Of a stretch of 22,330 bases of DNA, positions 1 to 9,068 are shown piece by piece. The stretch's first letter is position 1, and each line of letters opens with the position of its first letter. Source of the DNA: Azolla pinnata (Eukaryota > Streptophyta > Polypodiopsida > Salviniales > Salviniaceae); NCBI GenBank assembly GCA_037176905.1, contig JBBBWG010004269.1, positions 1,312 to 23,641 of the forward strand. Reading direction: 5' to 3'. The notes under the pieces were generated by a model. It was not told where the DNA came from. It saw nothing but the letters and a program-made list of their open reading frames with translations, and ran no database searches. Made by a program: the position numbers and the translations under genes.

Positions 1-151
1 GGGTTTCTGATGCAGGCAGGGAGTTTCTAGGGTTTCTGATGCAGGCAGGGAGTTTCTAGGGTTTCTGATGCAGGCAGGGCGTTTCTAGGGTTTCTGATGC
101 AGGCAGGGCGTTTCTAGGGTTTCTGATGCAGGCAGAGAGTTTCTAGGGTTT
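1..151. repeat. 29-bp telobox minisatellite upstream of LHY-like gene
   Basis: A head-to-tail repeat with a period of exactly 29 bp. Units start at 1, 30, 59, 88 and 117, with a partial sixth at 146. The array is cut by the window edge, so it may be longer. Each unit contains TAGGGTTT (complement AAACCCTA, the plant telobox) and a GATGCAGGCAGG core. Units differ by only one or two bases (AGGGAG, AGGGCG, AGAGAG), which implies recent expansion. Each unit also contains a seven-codon ATG-to-TAG mini-frame (first at 10-30), relevant only if this part is transcribed. It lies about 670 bp upstream of the predicted LHY-like start codon. Confidence 0.95.
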
Positions 152-560
152 CTGATACATCCTCTCTCTCTCTCTCTCTCTGTGTCTGTTTCTCTCTTCT
201 TCCTTCCTCCCGTCTCGCTGCAGGGAGATTTTAGGGTTTGCGGATCCACCTGATCTTCTTTGATGTCTCTCCCGTGTCTCCTGCAGGCGGGACTTTTAGG
301 GTTTCTTGATAGCCTGCCTGCGTTTTGGAGGGGCTCCTGTCCCCAATCTCTCGCCTGCGCGGAAATTTAGGGTTTCTGCAGGCAATTCTCTGCCTTTTCC
401 TGTTTCCTGAGTCTTCTCTCACTTTCGTTTCGCTCTATCTACCGCAGGAGCATTTTTAGGGTTTGCACCCCCCCCCCCTCGCTTCCTTTTCGTGTCTGTA
501 GCACACAAGTAAGTAAATCTGCTGTTTCTGGGAAGTATCGGACAGTATTAGGGTTTTCCC
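152..560 (+). promoter_or_regulatory. Probable LHY-like promoter/leader with diverged teloboxes and CT-rich tracts
   Basis: Five further TAGGGTTT motifs lie at 232-239, 297-304, 368-375, 457-464 and 549-556, so positions 1-560 hold ten in all. Several are preceded or followed by GCAGG-type sequence, which suggests decayed copies of the 29-bp unit. A (CT)10 tract at 162-181 and a pyrimidine-rich stretch to about 220 resemble the Y-patch composition of plant core promoters. There is a C11 run at 468-478. I see no convincing TATA box, and the transcription start cannot be fixed from sequence. Teloboxes are known in plants as binding sites for TRB-type MYB and other factors; any role at this gene is inference. 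Confidence 0.6.
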
Positions 561-714
561 GAGACCGCTGCACCTCTCTCGGAAGGAAGCTATCCGGAAA
601 TCTCTGTTCTCTGCCTCTGCCGTTCCCAGATCAGGCCCCCATTTTTGTTCGCCGAGGGATCTGCGTGCACTAAGAGGAGAAAGGAAATTTTTTTCCCCAA
701 CAGGAAACTCAGAG

Positions 715-720
715 ATGTAG
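715..720 (+). promoter_or_regulatory. Minimal start-stop uORF (ATGTAG) in the likely LHY-like 5' leader
   Basis: An ATG is followed immediately by TAG, 98 nt upstream of the predicted start at 819. No splice site separates them in the obvious gene model. An AUG directly followed by a stop codon can stall ribosomes; the known plant case is AUGUAA in the boron transporter gene NIP5;1. Whether this copy is transcribed depends on the unknown transcription start. Confidence 0.4.
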
Positions 721-818
721 TGGGAGATCTGCTCCCTCAAGGCGTCGGACTTTCTGTGCTGTCAAGAGAAAAAGAAAAGAACTGGTCGATTTCGTCTCCC
801 GAAGAAACAGGAACAAGT

Positions 819-3800
819 ATGAGCTCGGCGCCAGATGTTGCTTATCCTCACCAGGTATCTTAACCGAGATCTCTGGCTTCGATTTCCTGATTATCTGTTA
901 GACTTTGTTTCAAGCTAGATTTCTCCATTCTGATCTTATGTCTGTAAAACCCTTGCGGCTCATGTATACTGTAACAAGCGATCCATGGAGCATATCATGC
1001 CTCCTTTCCAAAGAGTTACCGAAGGAATTGAAAACTGAATATGTCTGTTTATCATGCTGTATTTCCGGAGCTTGTATATGTCTCTTCTTACGAAGCCGTA
1101 TTGCTCACCCATCTCTACATAGGAGAAGATGGAGATGTGCTTTCATACAGATTTACAAAAGTCCTATATTTGTCATCAACAGTGGTTGATCTCCTTCAGT
1201 AAAACGAAAGCTTACAAGCTTTTTGGTCTGGTGATTTGGCAGGGGTATTGAGTTAAATGTTAAGGTTAGAGATAGGAAAGACACAGATTGACAGAAAATC
1301 TGTATTCATTTATAAATAATAGTGATCGATCAAAAACTTATGACTATCCATACCTTTTGATATTTGATGATCAGCAGAGTTATTGTTTCTGGCTAAGGGT
1401 TAGGGTAACTATGTAGTAGGGATAGGAAAGTGACAGCGTTACAAGGAATCTGCATTTGCCATCAAAAGTAATGGACTCCTTTGACCAGAAAAGCCTATTA
1501 TTATGGCACAAGTTTTGCTTTGATGATCACAACAGGGTTAGTGGGTTAAAGTTTGGCGTTAAGGTGTGACTATGTTTCAAGGATAGGGAAGGTGATAACT
1601 TTCGAAGGAGTCTATACTAGTTATCAATCTCTATTGATATCCTTGTACAAAGAAGAGTTTATGATAATGCCATATCGTTTGCTTCGGTAATCTGAAGATT
1701 TAGTGGGTAACTATTACTTCAGGGCTAGGGTATTAAGGTTACATACTCGGCCAATCTAGAAGGTGAGTGGAAGAAATGAAAATGCTAAGTCCTTATCCGT
1801 CACATACATGAAATATGATAAGCTGAGATTTTTAGGGAGTTAGGATAGACCATCATCCATCTTTGTTAATCATGAATCCTCCTTCAACTATGATGCGAGT
1901 GTATTATTATATAATGTCAATGTGTGATGGATTGATCTTATCGTTCTCTTGTTATTCCTTAAGCTATAGTAGTTGCATGTTTGTGGTAGATCCTTGTTAT
2001 ATATGCTACCTTGCCACATGCGTGCATGTACACATACATCAGAGAGAAAGTGTGCAAAGTCAACACAATAATGAAGATTCGTCATTTGTAGATGGTGCTT
2101 TAGCCTTGGAAACATATCTGTAAATCAAGAACCAATGTTCTCTTTTGGCAATAACCCTTGCAAGCTTTTGAAACGTTCAAAATTTTAAGTCTAGAATTTC
2201 TCTTGATGTGAATGTGATACTGTCTTGTCAGGGGGATGTGCTTATGCACCTGTTTCTATTTCTTATGTGCACGCAGCCTGATGATACTAGAGACTGGTGT
2301 AAAGGTGGATCATCGATCACAAGCACTCGTACAGAGCTACCACTGCGTGACAGATTGGTTATACCTGATGTCTCATCCTCTGGGGATGAAGTTAGTCTAA
2401 AGGTAAGAAAATAGATCTATTCTCACATTCCATAGCTCATCACATGTGAATCACACGATGGTCGATGGCTGATTCCCTGATACACAGGTACGAAAGCCGT
2501 ATACTATCACAAAACAAAGGGAAAGATGGACAGAAGAAGAGCATCAAAAGTTTCTTGAAGCCCTAAAGCTTTATGGGCGAGCATGGCGGAAAATCAAAGG
2601 TACTTGTCGTCTCCTTATCAAGTTTTTTTCTCTTCTCACTATGGCATACTGCATGGGTATCAGTGGAGGTACATGAACCTCGGTCTGCTTCCTTTAGATG
2701 ATGAACAGGAAGCTTGTGTGTTTTTGAAGGGCCTTTCTCTGGCCACTTTTCTTTGTCGACTCTGTCGATCACTTCGACGAGAAGATATAGAAACTCAATC
2801 TGGTGGTTCATACTGGATGGTACTTATTTGATTACTTGAGTTGTTCTGATGACGTGTAGAGATGCCACATCTTGTCCACCCTATGCATTAACTACTTTAT
2901 AAAACCTATGACCCTCAGGATGGCATTCTTATTTATGCAGATTCATGCTTATCGATTCACTAGCTTGAAGTTTTTTTTACCCTATTTTCATCTTGTAAAG
3001 GATATGCTTATTGATTGGAAGGACAAGCACGATGCAAAAGATTAACAGTGGCTTGGTGTTCCATGCAGAACATATTGGCACCAAGACTGCTGTGCAAATT
3101 CGAAGCCATGCTCAAAAGTTTTTCTCTAAGGTTTTCCATCCATGTTTGACTGAAAGCTCAAAATTGTATGTTTAATTTGATTTCCAACTAGGCTTGCTGT
3201 TAAAAGGGCTCTCAATTCCATTGACATGTTTCATTGCGCACACAAATCTTTCCAGTTTCCTGTGGTAGCGTGTTTTTCTTATGGTGGAATGCAGGGAAAA
3301 ACGGGATCAATAGACTGAGTCGTCATGGGAGTGTAAATATCCATCGAACCGATTCATAGTTTAGAAAAGCTGTGATATGCTGTAGATTATGAAGTGGTAG
3401 TGTATAAAGAGCTCGTAAGATGTAAGGTATAACCCTTGGAGCTGAATGGAACCAAGTTTACATTCACAGTTAGGGCCCAAAGAGCCACCAAATAATGGAT
3501 AACCCCTACATGCTGAATGGAAGCAAGTGATGTTCACAGGTTTGGAATTCTAGATAACCTAAATTAAGCCATGCTCTCAGATAGGCATGATTGCCTTGGT
3601 CTGACGAACACAATCATTTAGGGGGTTCCAAGTATATAATCGACTGGTCCGAATGGACCGAGGTCTGATGATGCTGTATCTTTTCCTGTATCAAATGAGC
3701 ACTTTAAATATGAAATATTATTTGTATGAAACTGGGTACTCAGCCATTTCGGTTCTTCTTCTTTGTGAGTGCTGCAGCTAGAACGCGGTGTTTCATCTGG

Positions 3801-5755
3801 AGATGCAGCTGTGAAAGTCGAAGATATTGATTTCCCACCACCGCGACCTAAAAGGAAGCCGAATCATCCATATCCCAGAAAGGCTACATATAACCCAGGT
3901 GTTGAAGAAGTGAATAGACAACCCGAGGTATCATCCTCGTTCTTTATAGTCATTTTACAGTTGAAACTGGGCAGTGACAAGCTTTGTGTTCTGATTTTAT
4001 ATAATCGGTCTCTTGTTGATCGAAGGCTTCACTGTGCACTCCATGCATCGATAAGAGATATCCTAGGCCGGATCCGGCAGCAGCTCACCAGAATTCTCTC
4101 CGAAAAGGTCATTGCTTGGGCGTGAAGCGGTCTGATGAAACAGCTGGAATTCCCCCAGTCCACAAGCCAGTAACCCCGAAGAAACATTTAGTTAAGGAAG
4201 ATCAGGGTCCCAATATACAGGCCAATGATACATCTGATTTTCATCAACATCAAGAAGCTTCATCCCCATTTGTAAGGGTTCTGGTCAATTTGAATGATTC
4301 AAAAGAGTCTACATCCTTTCATGGAAATGGAAATAACTCGGGCATAACTACTGTCGAATCGGTAGAGGAATCAGCTGTGGGCTTTTCTACCAATGAAGTC
4401 AATGCTGTTGACGATTCACAATCTGCTTGTGAGGGAAACGCCAGGTCAGAGAAACGCAAGGATGTAAGCACAGCTGAAAACTGCAAACTGGATGCCTTTG
4501 GTGATAATGGCCCCTCCTTGGCCTTGCAATTTATTAAGCAAGACAACCCTAACAACCCGATGAGTGTGTGGATGGAAAGTCTGTTCCGCTACTACAGCGG
4601 ATTCCTCGGACCTCAATACGCACCTCATGGATTTCCTGCCAATTTAAGCCCGACAAATGCATTGGCATTTTGGTCTTTTATGCAAGCCTCAGCTATGATG
4701 AATCATCCTTGTCATCCAGCAGTAATGGCAGGAATGGCCGCGAACTGGACAGGGTTAGTGGCAGGATCTCAGGGTTTCATGCCTATAAATGGTAGCAGCA
4801 AGGAGATCCATGGTATACACTCCCATGCAGATGGGAGATCTTTCACACCATGGCTGGATCAAGTTGTTAGCGCCGAGCAACATTCCTTGACCAAAAATGC
4901 TACCGAAAGGGAGCTCGACAACGGGTACAAAGCACAGGAGGCAAAGGATATGCAGTGTGCCAATGGGGCAGTAGTGCAGGGATTGCAAACGGAGGGCAGT
5001 TCGGATGCAGTGGAAGCTGATGGAGTCGGCGATGGAGAGAAATGCTCCACAGACGGCGACGAAGAGAAGCTGCTTCGCAATACGGGGATCGAAGAACAAG
5101 GGAAGAGATCGATCACAGCGAATCGCAGTCACAAGCAAGGCAACGGAATCGATCAACACAGCCCTTGCACCTCCGTCGACGAATTCGAAGATGGAGGGAA
5201 GCGATCGAGGGAGGGATCATCGAGCGGCTCGAACACTCCTTTGGATGGTGGAAATCTCAGCGAAGCCGAAATGATGCCCAAATACCTCAAGACCCACGAT
5301 GCCGACAAGAACAACAATGATGATGATGGTGATGATGGAGGAGGAGGAGGCCTGGATTCGGGCACTGAGCGTTGTTGCCCAAAGCTGCGGTTCAAGGAAA
5401 TCGAGAAGAGGAAGAGGCATCATCAACAAAGGGATTCGAAGCAAGCTTGCTTGGATGACCCGAAACGGATCAAAGCCTCCTCCTCCGCACACGACATGGA
5501 TTCCTGGAAGGAGGTTTCGGAAGAGGTAATCGAACAACAACAAAACTCCTTTCTTTCTTCCAATGCTTTTGTTTTTGCGGAACTTCCGGCTTCTTCGTGA
5601 GATCTCCATGGAACCTCCTTAGCATGATGCATGCATTGTATGCACACTTTGCGGTAGCGGTTCTGGCTTCGGAATGCCTGAACCGTTGGGAAGTTCTGGG
5701 AACAAATGGCGCGAAGATGCCCATGAATTGGAATTGTGCAGGTTTTATCTTTGTT

Positions 5756-5806
<51 letters not shown>

Positions 5807-6256
5807 TCCGAAGCTTTTGACACTCATTTCTCATGCATACAGGGGCGCAAGGCATTTCGAGCTCTGTTCGATTGCAAAAGCCTGCCTCAGACTTTCCCGG
5901 CTTGCGAGAACCATGTGGAGCTTCCCACAACCGCAGATCGCGGCGATGCCCGAAACAAAGGCGAGCTCGTCTGCAACGGCGACGAAGCCCCGGCGAGGTA
6001 TGTCGATGAAGAAGACGACGACGAAGAAGATGGTGGTGTTGATGACGATCATGACGACGATGATCATGATCAGGGTCGTGATCGTGATCGTGATCGTGAT
6101 CGTGATTGTGATGATGATGCTGATGATGATGAGGATGAAGGGGAGGCTTCTGGGAGCACGAGCTTCCGCATGCAACAGAGCGATGCTAGAAAAACTGGCA
6201 ATTTCACCATCAGTTCGAGGTCTGGATTCGTTCCGTATCGGCGGCCGCCCTCGTGA
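819..6256 (+). CDS. LHY: LHY/CCA1-like MYB (SHAQKYF class) circadian clock transcription factor
   Basis: Seven coding exons join in frame: 819-854, 2277-2402, 2488-2599, 3069-3130, 3778-3927, 4026-5525, 5843-6256 (799 aa). All introns are GT-AG. The single MYB-related repeat lies at about residues 57-112 ([12 protein letters not shown], then SHAQKFF at 104-110) and is split by an intron at Glu92, as expected for the family. It is followed by the LHY/RVE-type [17 protein letters not shown] block (131-147). Residues 655-671 hold the LHY/CCA1 C-terminal motif [17 protein letters not shown], with LPQTF just after, which separates it from most REVEILLE proteins. Family role: nuclear morning-phase repressor binding evening-element/CBS DNA. 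Odd points: a 54-residue N-terminal extension, a basic/Ser-rich middle (about 500-610), an Asp and Arg-Asp tract (715-763), and a stop soon after GFVPYRR. Arabidopsis LHY is about 645 aa, so this one is long. The start at 819 is the first in-frame ATG, but it rests on a 1.4-kb first intron and is the least certain part. Confidence 0.88.
1236..1780. repeat. Degenerate ~150-bp tandem repeats in LHY-like intron 1
   Basis: The anchor GATAGG(A/G)AAG recurs at 1271, 1421 and about 1582. A related GGCTAGGG occurs at about 1721. Each is preceded by a variant of GGGTTAGTGGGTTAA or GGGTAACTAT (for example 1403 and 1705). Spacings are about 150, 161 and 141 bp, and copies are clearly diverged. No coding potential is visible. 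Confidence 0.65.
1826..1833 (-). promoter_or_regulatory. CCA1-binding-site-like motif (AAAAATCT) in LHY-like intron 1
   Basis: The + strand reads AGATTTTT, the reverse complement of the AAAAATCT CBS motif bound by CCA1/LHY proteins. An 8-base match in an AT-rich intron is expected by chance fairly often, so this is only a candidate autoregulatory site. Confidence 0.25.
3425..3540. repeat. Diverged ~43-bp direct repeat in LHY-like intron 4
   Basis: Two related stretches begin at about 3426 (GGTATAACCC) and 3497 (GGATAACCCC). Both continue through GCTGAATGGAA and CAAGT to TTCACAG. They lie about 71 bp apart inside the 647-bp intron 3131-3777, which otherwise shows nothing recognisable. Confidence 0.6.
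5759..5803 (+). repeat. (CT)21 microsatellite ending in a potential alternative 3' splice site
   Basis: Twenty-one CT units run from 5759 to 5800 and are followed directly by CAG (5801-5803), inside the last LHY-like intron (5526-5842). The family-supported acceptor is ATACAG ending at 5842. Use of the upstream AG would add exactly 39 nt (13 codons, no stop) before the conserved GRKAFRALF block, so both acceptors keep the frame. Confidence 0.8.
6077..6112 (+). repeat. In-frame CGTGAT hexamer repeat coding for Arg-Asp in the LHY-like tail
   Basis: Five perfect CGTGAT units (6077-6106) and one TGTGAT variant (6107-6112) encode alternating Arg-Asp at residues 741-752. They are flanked on both sides by GAT/GAC/GAA-rich codons that give long acidic runs (about 715-739 and 752-763). 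A six-base period can expand or contract without breaking the frame. Confidence 0.9.
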
Positions 6257-7163
6257 CGAAGAGAATCCCGAAGGGAATTGCGAAGCATTCCCGACGGACG
6301 CGCTCTCGTCGTCAACTGGCTCTGAGACCTCGAGGGAGGAACTTAAGTGTTCACGATCGTCGGTTTTTTCGGATGTGGTTTTTTCTGTTTGTTTGTTTGT
6401 TTTCTTCTCTTTGCATTCAGATGGATTCTTCTTCTTCTTCTTCTTCTTCTTCTTCGATGGTGTTGATTCGACATCACCACACACCTTTGCTTACTTACTT
6501 ACTATGTACACTGTATAGAACATAACGAGCATGGCGAGAAAATCGGCAGCATCCCCTTGTTTCTGGGTTGTTGGCATAGAGGCTATATGTTTGTATGTTA
6601 TGTATAAAGAAAGGATGCCAGAGTTCTGCTGCTTCTTCTTATGCTTCTTTGGCTGCTTCTGCTTCTGCTTCATTCTTTTTTTTCCTTGCATATTTCTCTG
6701 CTAAACTTCACAAGGGTGTCTTTGTTGGTGGATCGGCACCGTGCCCACACCTTGTCATGTACAATGTGGAAGAAGCTTTGCGCCGATTAAACTGTTGCTT
6801 GATTGGGTTTGGATTCCTTCAAGTATTTGTTTGTCGATTGATCGCCTTGTGGCATGCTTCCAGATGTAGAGACAAACATCCAGGGAAAGATGCCTTAAAA
6901 AGAAGAAGAGGAATAATCGTAACGAGTTCCGATCTTCATCTGTGTCACAACAACAACAGAGGATGAATGGTTGCTCTCTCAGGAAGAACCTGAACTTTCC
7001 GAGAAAAATGGCGGGCTAGAGCGCGCATTATTCGCAAGTGAAAAGGCAGAAAAGCCCCTTGATTACATACATGCACTCATCAAAAGAGGCTGGAATCGAG
7101 TACAGGGGGGGTGATGGTTGCTGATCGAGACAGATGATGAGGGATTGAATCAGAGAACAGAAT
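6257..7163. other. 3' flank of LHY-like gene, no further gene recognised
   Basis: This should hold the 3' UTR. A (TTC)10 tract is at 6426-6455. T-rich and TGTATG/TGTATAAA-type sequence at about 6588-6610 would suit a plant polyadenylation region, but no site can be fixed. Open frames around 6595-6966 and on the - strand at 7028-7465 have no recognisable domains and overlap simple repeats. Confidence 0.5.
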
Positions 7164-7187
7164 GTATATATATGCATATACATATAC

Positions 7188-7220
<33 letters not shown>

Positions 7221-7226
7221 CATATG
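7164..7226. repeat. AT-rich (ATAT/ATAC) microsatellite
   Basis: A nearly pure alternating purine-pyrimidine tract of TATA and CATA units about 60 bp long. It lies between LHY-like and PUR7 and directly precedes the CATG/ACAC minisatellite region. Confidence 0.9.
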
Positions 7227-7395
7227 GATGTATAGATGAACTGTAATGGTATCACAACCGGTCGATGGCCAGTAATGGAACTGCAGATTACGCGAGCTAA
7301 ACATTCCCTGTGGCAATTTTTCTGGCTTTGCTCCAGTAAGAGAAATGCACGAGTCTCGCAATTCGAAAATGCAGGCAATGTATCCATCCACATCC

Positions 7396-7964
7396 GAACA
7401 ACATCATGTATGTATGTATGTATGGTGCATGCAAGCATTATGCATGCATGCACACACACACACACACATTTGGAACAACATCATGCATGTATGTATGATG
7501 CACACATGCACACATGCATGCACACACACATACATACATTTCTTGAGAACCTCCATATTTTGAACAACATCATGTATGTATGTGTGATACGTACATACAT
7601 GCATGCATGCATGCACACGCACATACATACATTTCCTGAGAAGCTCAATGCCTGAACAACATCATGTATGTAGGTATGATACATACGCACACACATGCAT
7701 GCACACACACATACATACATACATTTTCTCAGAAGCTCCATACCTGAACAACATCATGTATGTGTGCATGATACATACATAAGCGCATATACATACATTT
7801 CTTGAGAAGCTCCATATCTGAACCACATCATGTATGCATGTGTGGCACGCACACATACATACATGCATGCATGCATGCACGCACACATACATGCATGCAT
7901 GCATGCGGCGGTGCACGCACGGACACATACATGCATGCATGCACGCACACACACATACATACAT
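7396..7964. repeat. Hairpin-prone CATG/ACAC minisatellite
   Basis: The anchor GAACAACATCATG (one variant has ACCAC) recurs at about 7396, 7473, 7562, 7654, 7746 and 7820, spaced 74-92 bp. Between anchors lie ATGTATGTATG-type sequence, then CATGCATGCA, then CACACACATACATACATT and TCTTGAGAAGCTCCAT. The TGTATG half of each unit is complementary to its CATACA half, so single units can fold back on themselves. The last unit is expanded and ends before the downstream TTC tract. Long open frames across this region arise only from the repeat. Confidence 0.9.
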
Positions 7965-7978
7965 GATGTTCTTCTGAG

Positions 7979-8095
7979 TTCTTCTTCTTCTTCTTCTTCT
8001 TCTTCTTCTGTTGCTTCCTTCTGCGGCTGCTTCCGGCTCTTGCTTGCTCCCCCTGCATCCTGCTTCCTGTCCCTGCTTCCTGCTCCAGGTCTGTT
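7979..8095. repeat. (TTC)10 microsatellite and CTGCTTCC-rich pyrimidine tract
   Basis: Ten TTC units at 7979-8008 lead into a pyrimidine-rich stretch of imperfect GCTTCC/CCCTGC repeats to about 8095. No gene is visible here. Confidence 0.85.
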
Positions 8096-8184
8096 TCTCT
8101 GGCCTCTCCAAGGTAGATACATACATAAATGGGTTGAGTTATGCTTGACGTGGGAGTCTATGGAGCTAGCTCCGGAAGCTACAT

Positions 8185-8535
8185 GTAATCAATCATGCAC
8201 GTTCATGCACGCCCTCCATTCGAACCCGTCTTCTTTGATTTTGCTACTGGGCATTGGCCTCATGTTTACCTGCCATTTGCGAATTTGGGGATAGTCGCTC
8301 TCATTCAATACTTGTTTTGGATTTTTCCACAAAGTGTTGCTATTTTGTCGGCCACAACAGTGTAATCATGCACTGCCAATTGCACACGCCTCCTGCACCA
8401 CACATTCAAATCTGTCTTCTTTAATTTGCTACTAGCTAGGCATTGGCCTGATGTTATCTGCCATTTTCAAATTTGTTCATTTATACTGTTTTTTTTTTTG
8501 GATTCCACAAAGTGTTGGTATTGTATCAGCCGTTC
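8185..8535. repeat. 177-bp tandem duplication upstream of PUR7
   Basis: Two diverged copies lie head to tail at 8185-8361 and 8362-8535. Both run in the same order through GTAATC, ATCATGCAC, GTCTTCTTT(G/A)ATTT, GGCATTGGCCT(C/G)ATGTT and CCACAAAGTGTTG. Small indels and substitutions distinguish them. No coding potential is evident. Confidence 0.85.
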
Positions 8536-9068
8536 CCAATTTTGGGAATGGCCGACAATTTATATCGGTTGATATTATTGAACCTGAGAAGGCTCCAATG
8601 GTAGTGTACACCACTCTCAGGTTTCAGAAGGTTTGTACAAGATCGGCCATTCTCCTCTCTGAGGCTGGTAAATAATAACCAGCATTTTCTGTTTTGAGAA
8701 TGTCGTTGACCGTTCTTTGTTTTGGGGGATGGTCAATAATATCGAGCATTCTTTGTGTCACGGACGGTTGGTATTATCGGTTAATCTCATGTTTCCAGAC
8801 CGATCATTCTTGAAAACCCTTCATCATTCGGCAATATCAAGCAAAATGCAATGGTCGGTATTATTGACTGATTCACATTTCAATGGCATATGGTTGATAG
8901 TTTGTTTGACACATCACTTGGTATCTTGTAGTGAACATATGGAGGGTGAGCTAGATATGAGAAGAAAGCTGCAAAGGATGATAAACGTATCGTATGTCTC
9001 CTTTTAATTGTCATATCTACTGGTTTCTTTTCTTTGTGTCTAGCTAGCCAGCTAGAGTTATCGAGAGA
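8536..9068 (+). other. PUR7 upstream region
   Basis: This 530-bp stretch contains scattered diverged copies of a GGTATTAT(C/T)G(G/A)-type motif and GTTTTGGG/TTTTGAGAATG motifs between about 8530 and 8870. That suggests an old, decayed short tandem repeat. A short inverted repeat (AACCTGAGA near 8581 and TCTCAGGTT near 8616) could form a small hairpin. The promoter and leader of PUR7 must lie in or before this part, but I see no clear TATA box. Confidence 0.4.

Larger units (their letters stand above)
855..2276 (+). other. LHY-like intron 1 (1,422 bp)
   Basis: The donor is CAG/GTATCT and the acceptor is GCACGCAG. It joins the short first coding exon to the exon ahead of the MYB repeat in phase 0. 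Its middle is occupied by degenerate repeats of about 150 bp (listed separately). A CCA1-binding-site-like AGATTTTT is at 1826-1833. Open frames inside (for example 905-1189 and 1863-2123) look like chance. Confidence 0.7.

Noticed and set aside
1..151. Regular 29-bp direct repeats resembling a CRISPR array
   Set aside because: The units are contiguous with no unique spacers, and the setting is a plant nuclear gene; it is a minisatellite.
2208..2414. Open frame with Met codons leading into the LHY exon, as an alternative start
   Set aside because: The part before 2277 is a hydrophobic reading of intron sequence next to a good GCACGCAG acceptor. The 819-854 exon joins in phase, so these Met codons are probably intronic.
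4319..5609. Several - strand and shifted-frame open frames over the large LHY exon
   Set aside because: They are shadows of the coding frame; none has a recognisable domain, and the + frame carries the conserved LHY blocks.
5736..6518. 260-aa open frame across the CT repeat, hexamer repeat and TTC tract
   Set aside because: Its length comes from simple repeats in a shifted frame. The real frame here is the one with GRKAFRALF and GFVPYRR. Only the part after 6250 was kept, as a question.
7028..8294. Long Cys/His/Met-rich open frames on both strands
   Set aside because: They are translations of CATG/ACAC repeats, with no start context, domain or non-repeat core.
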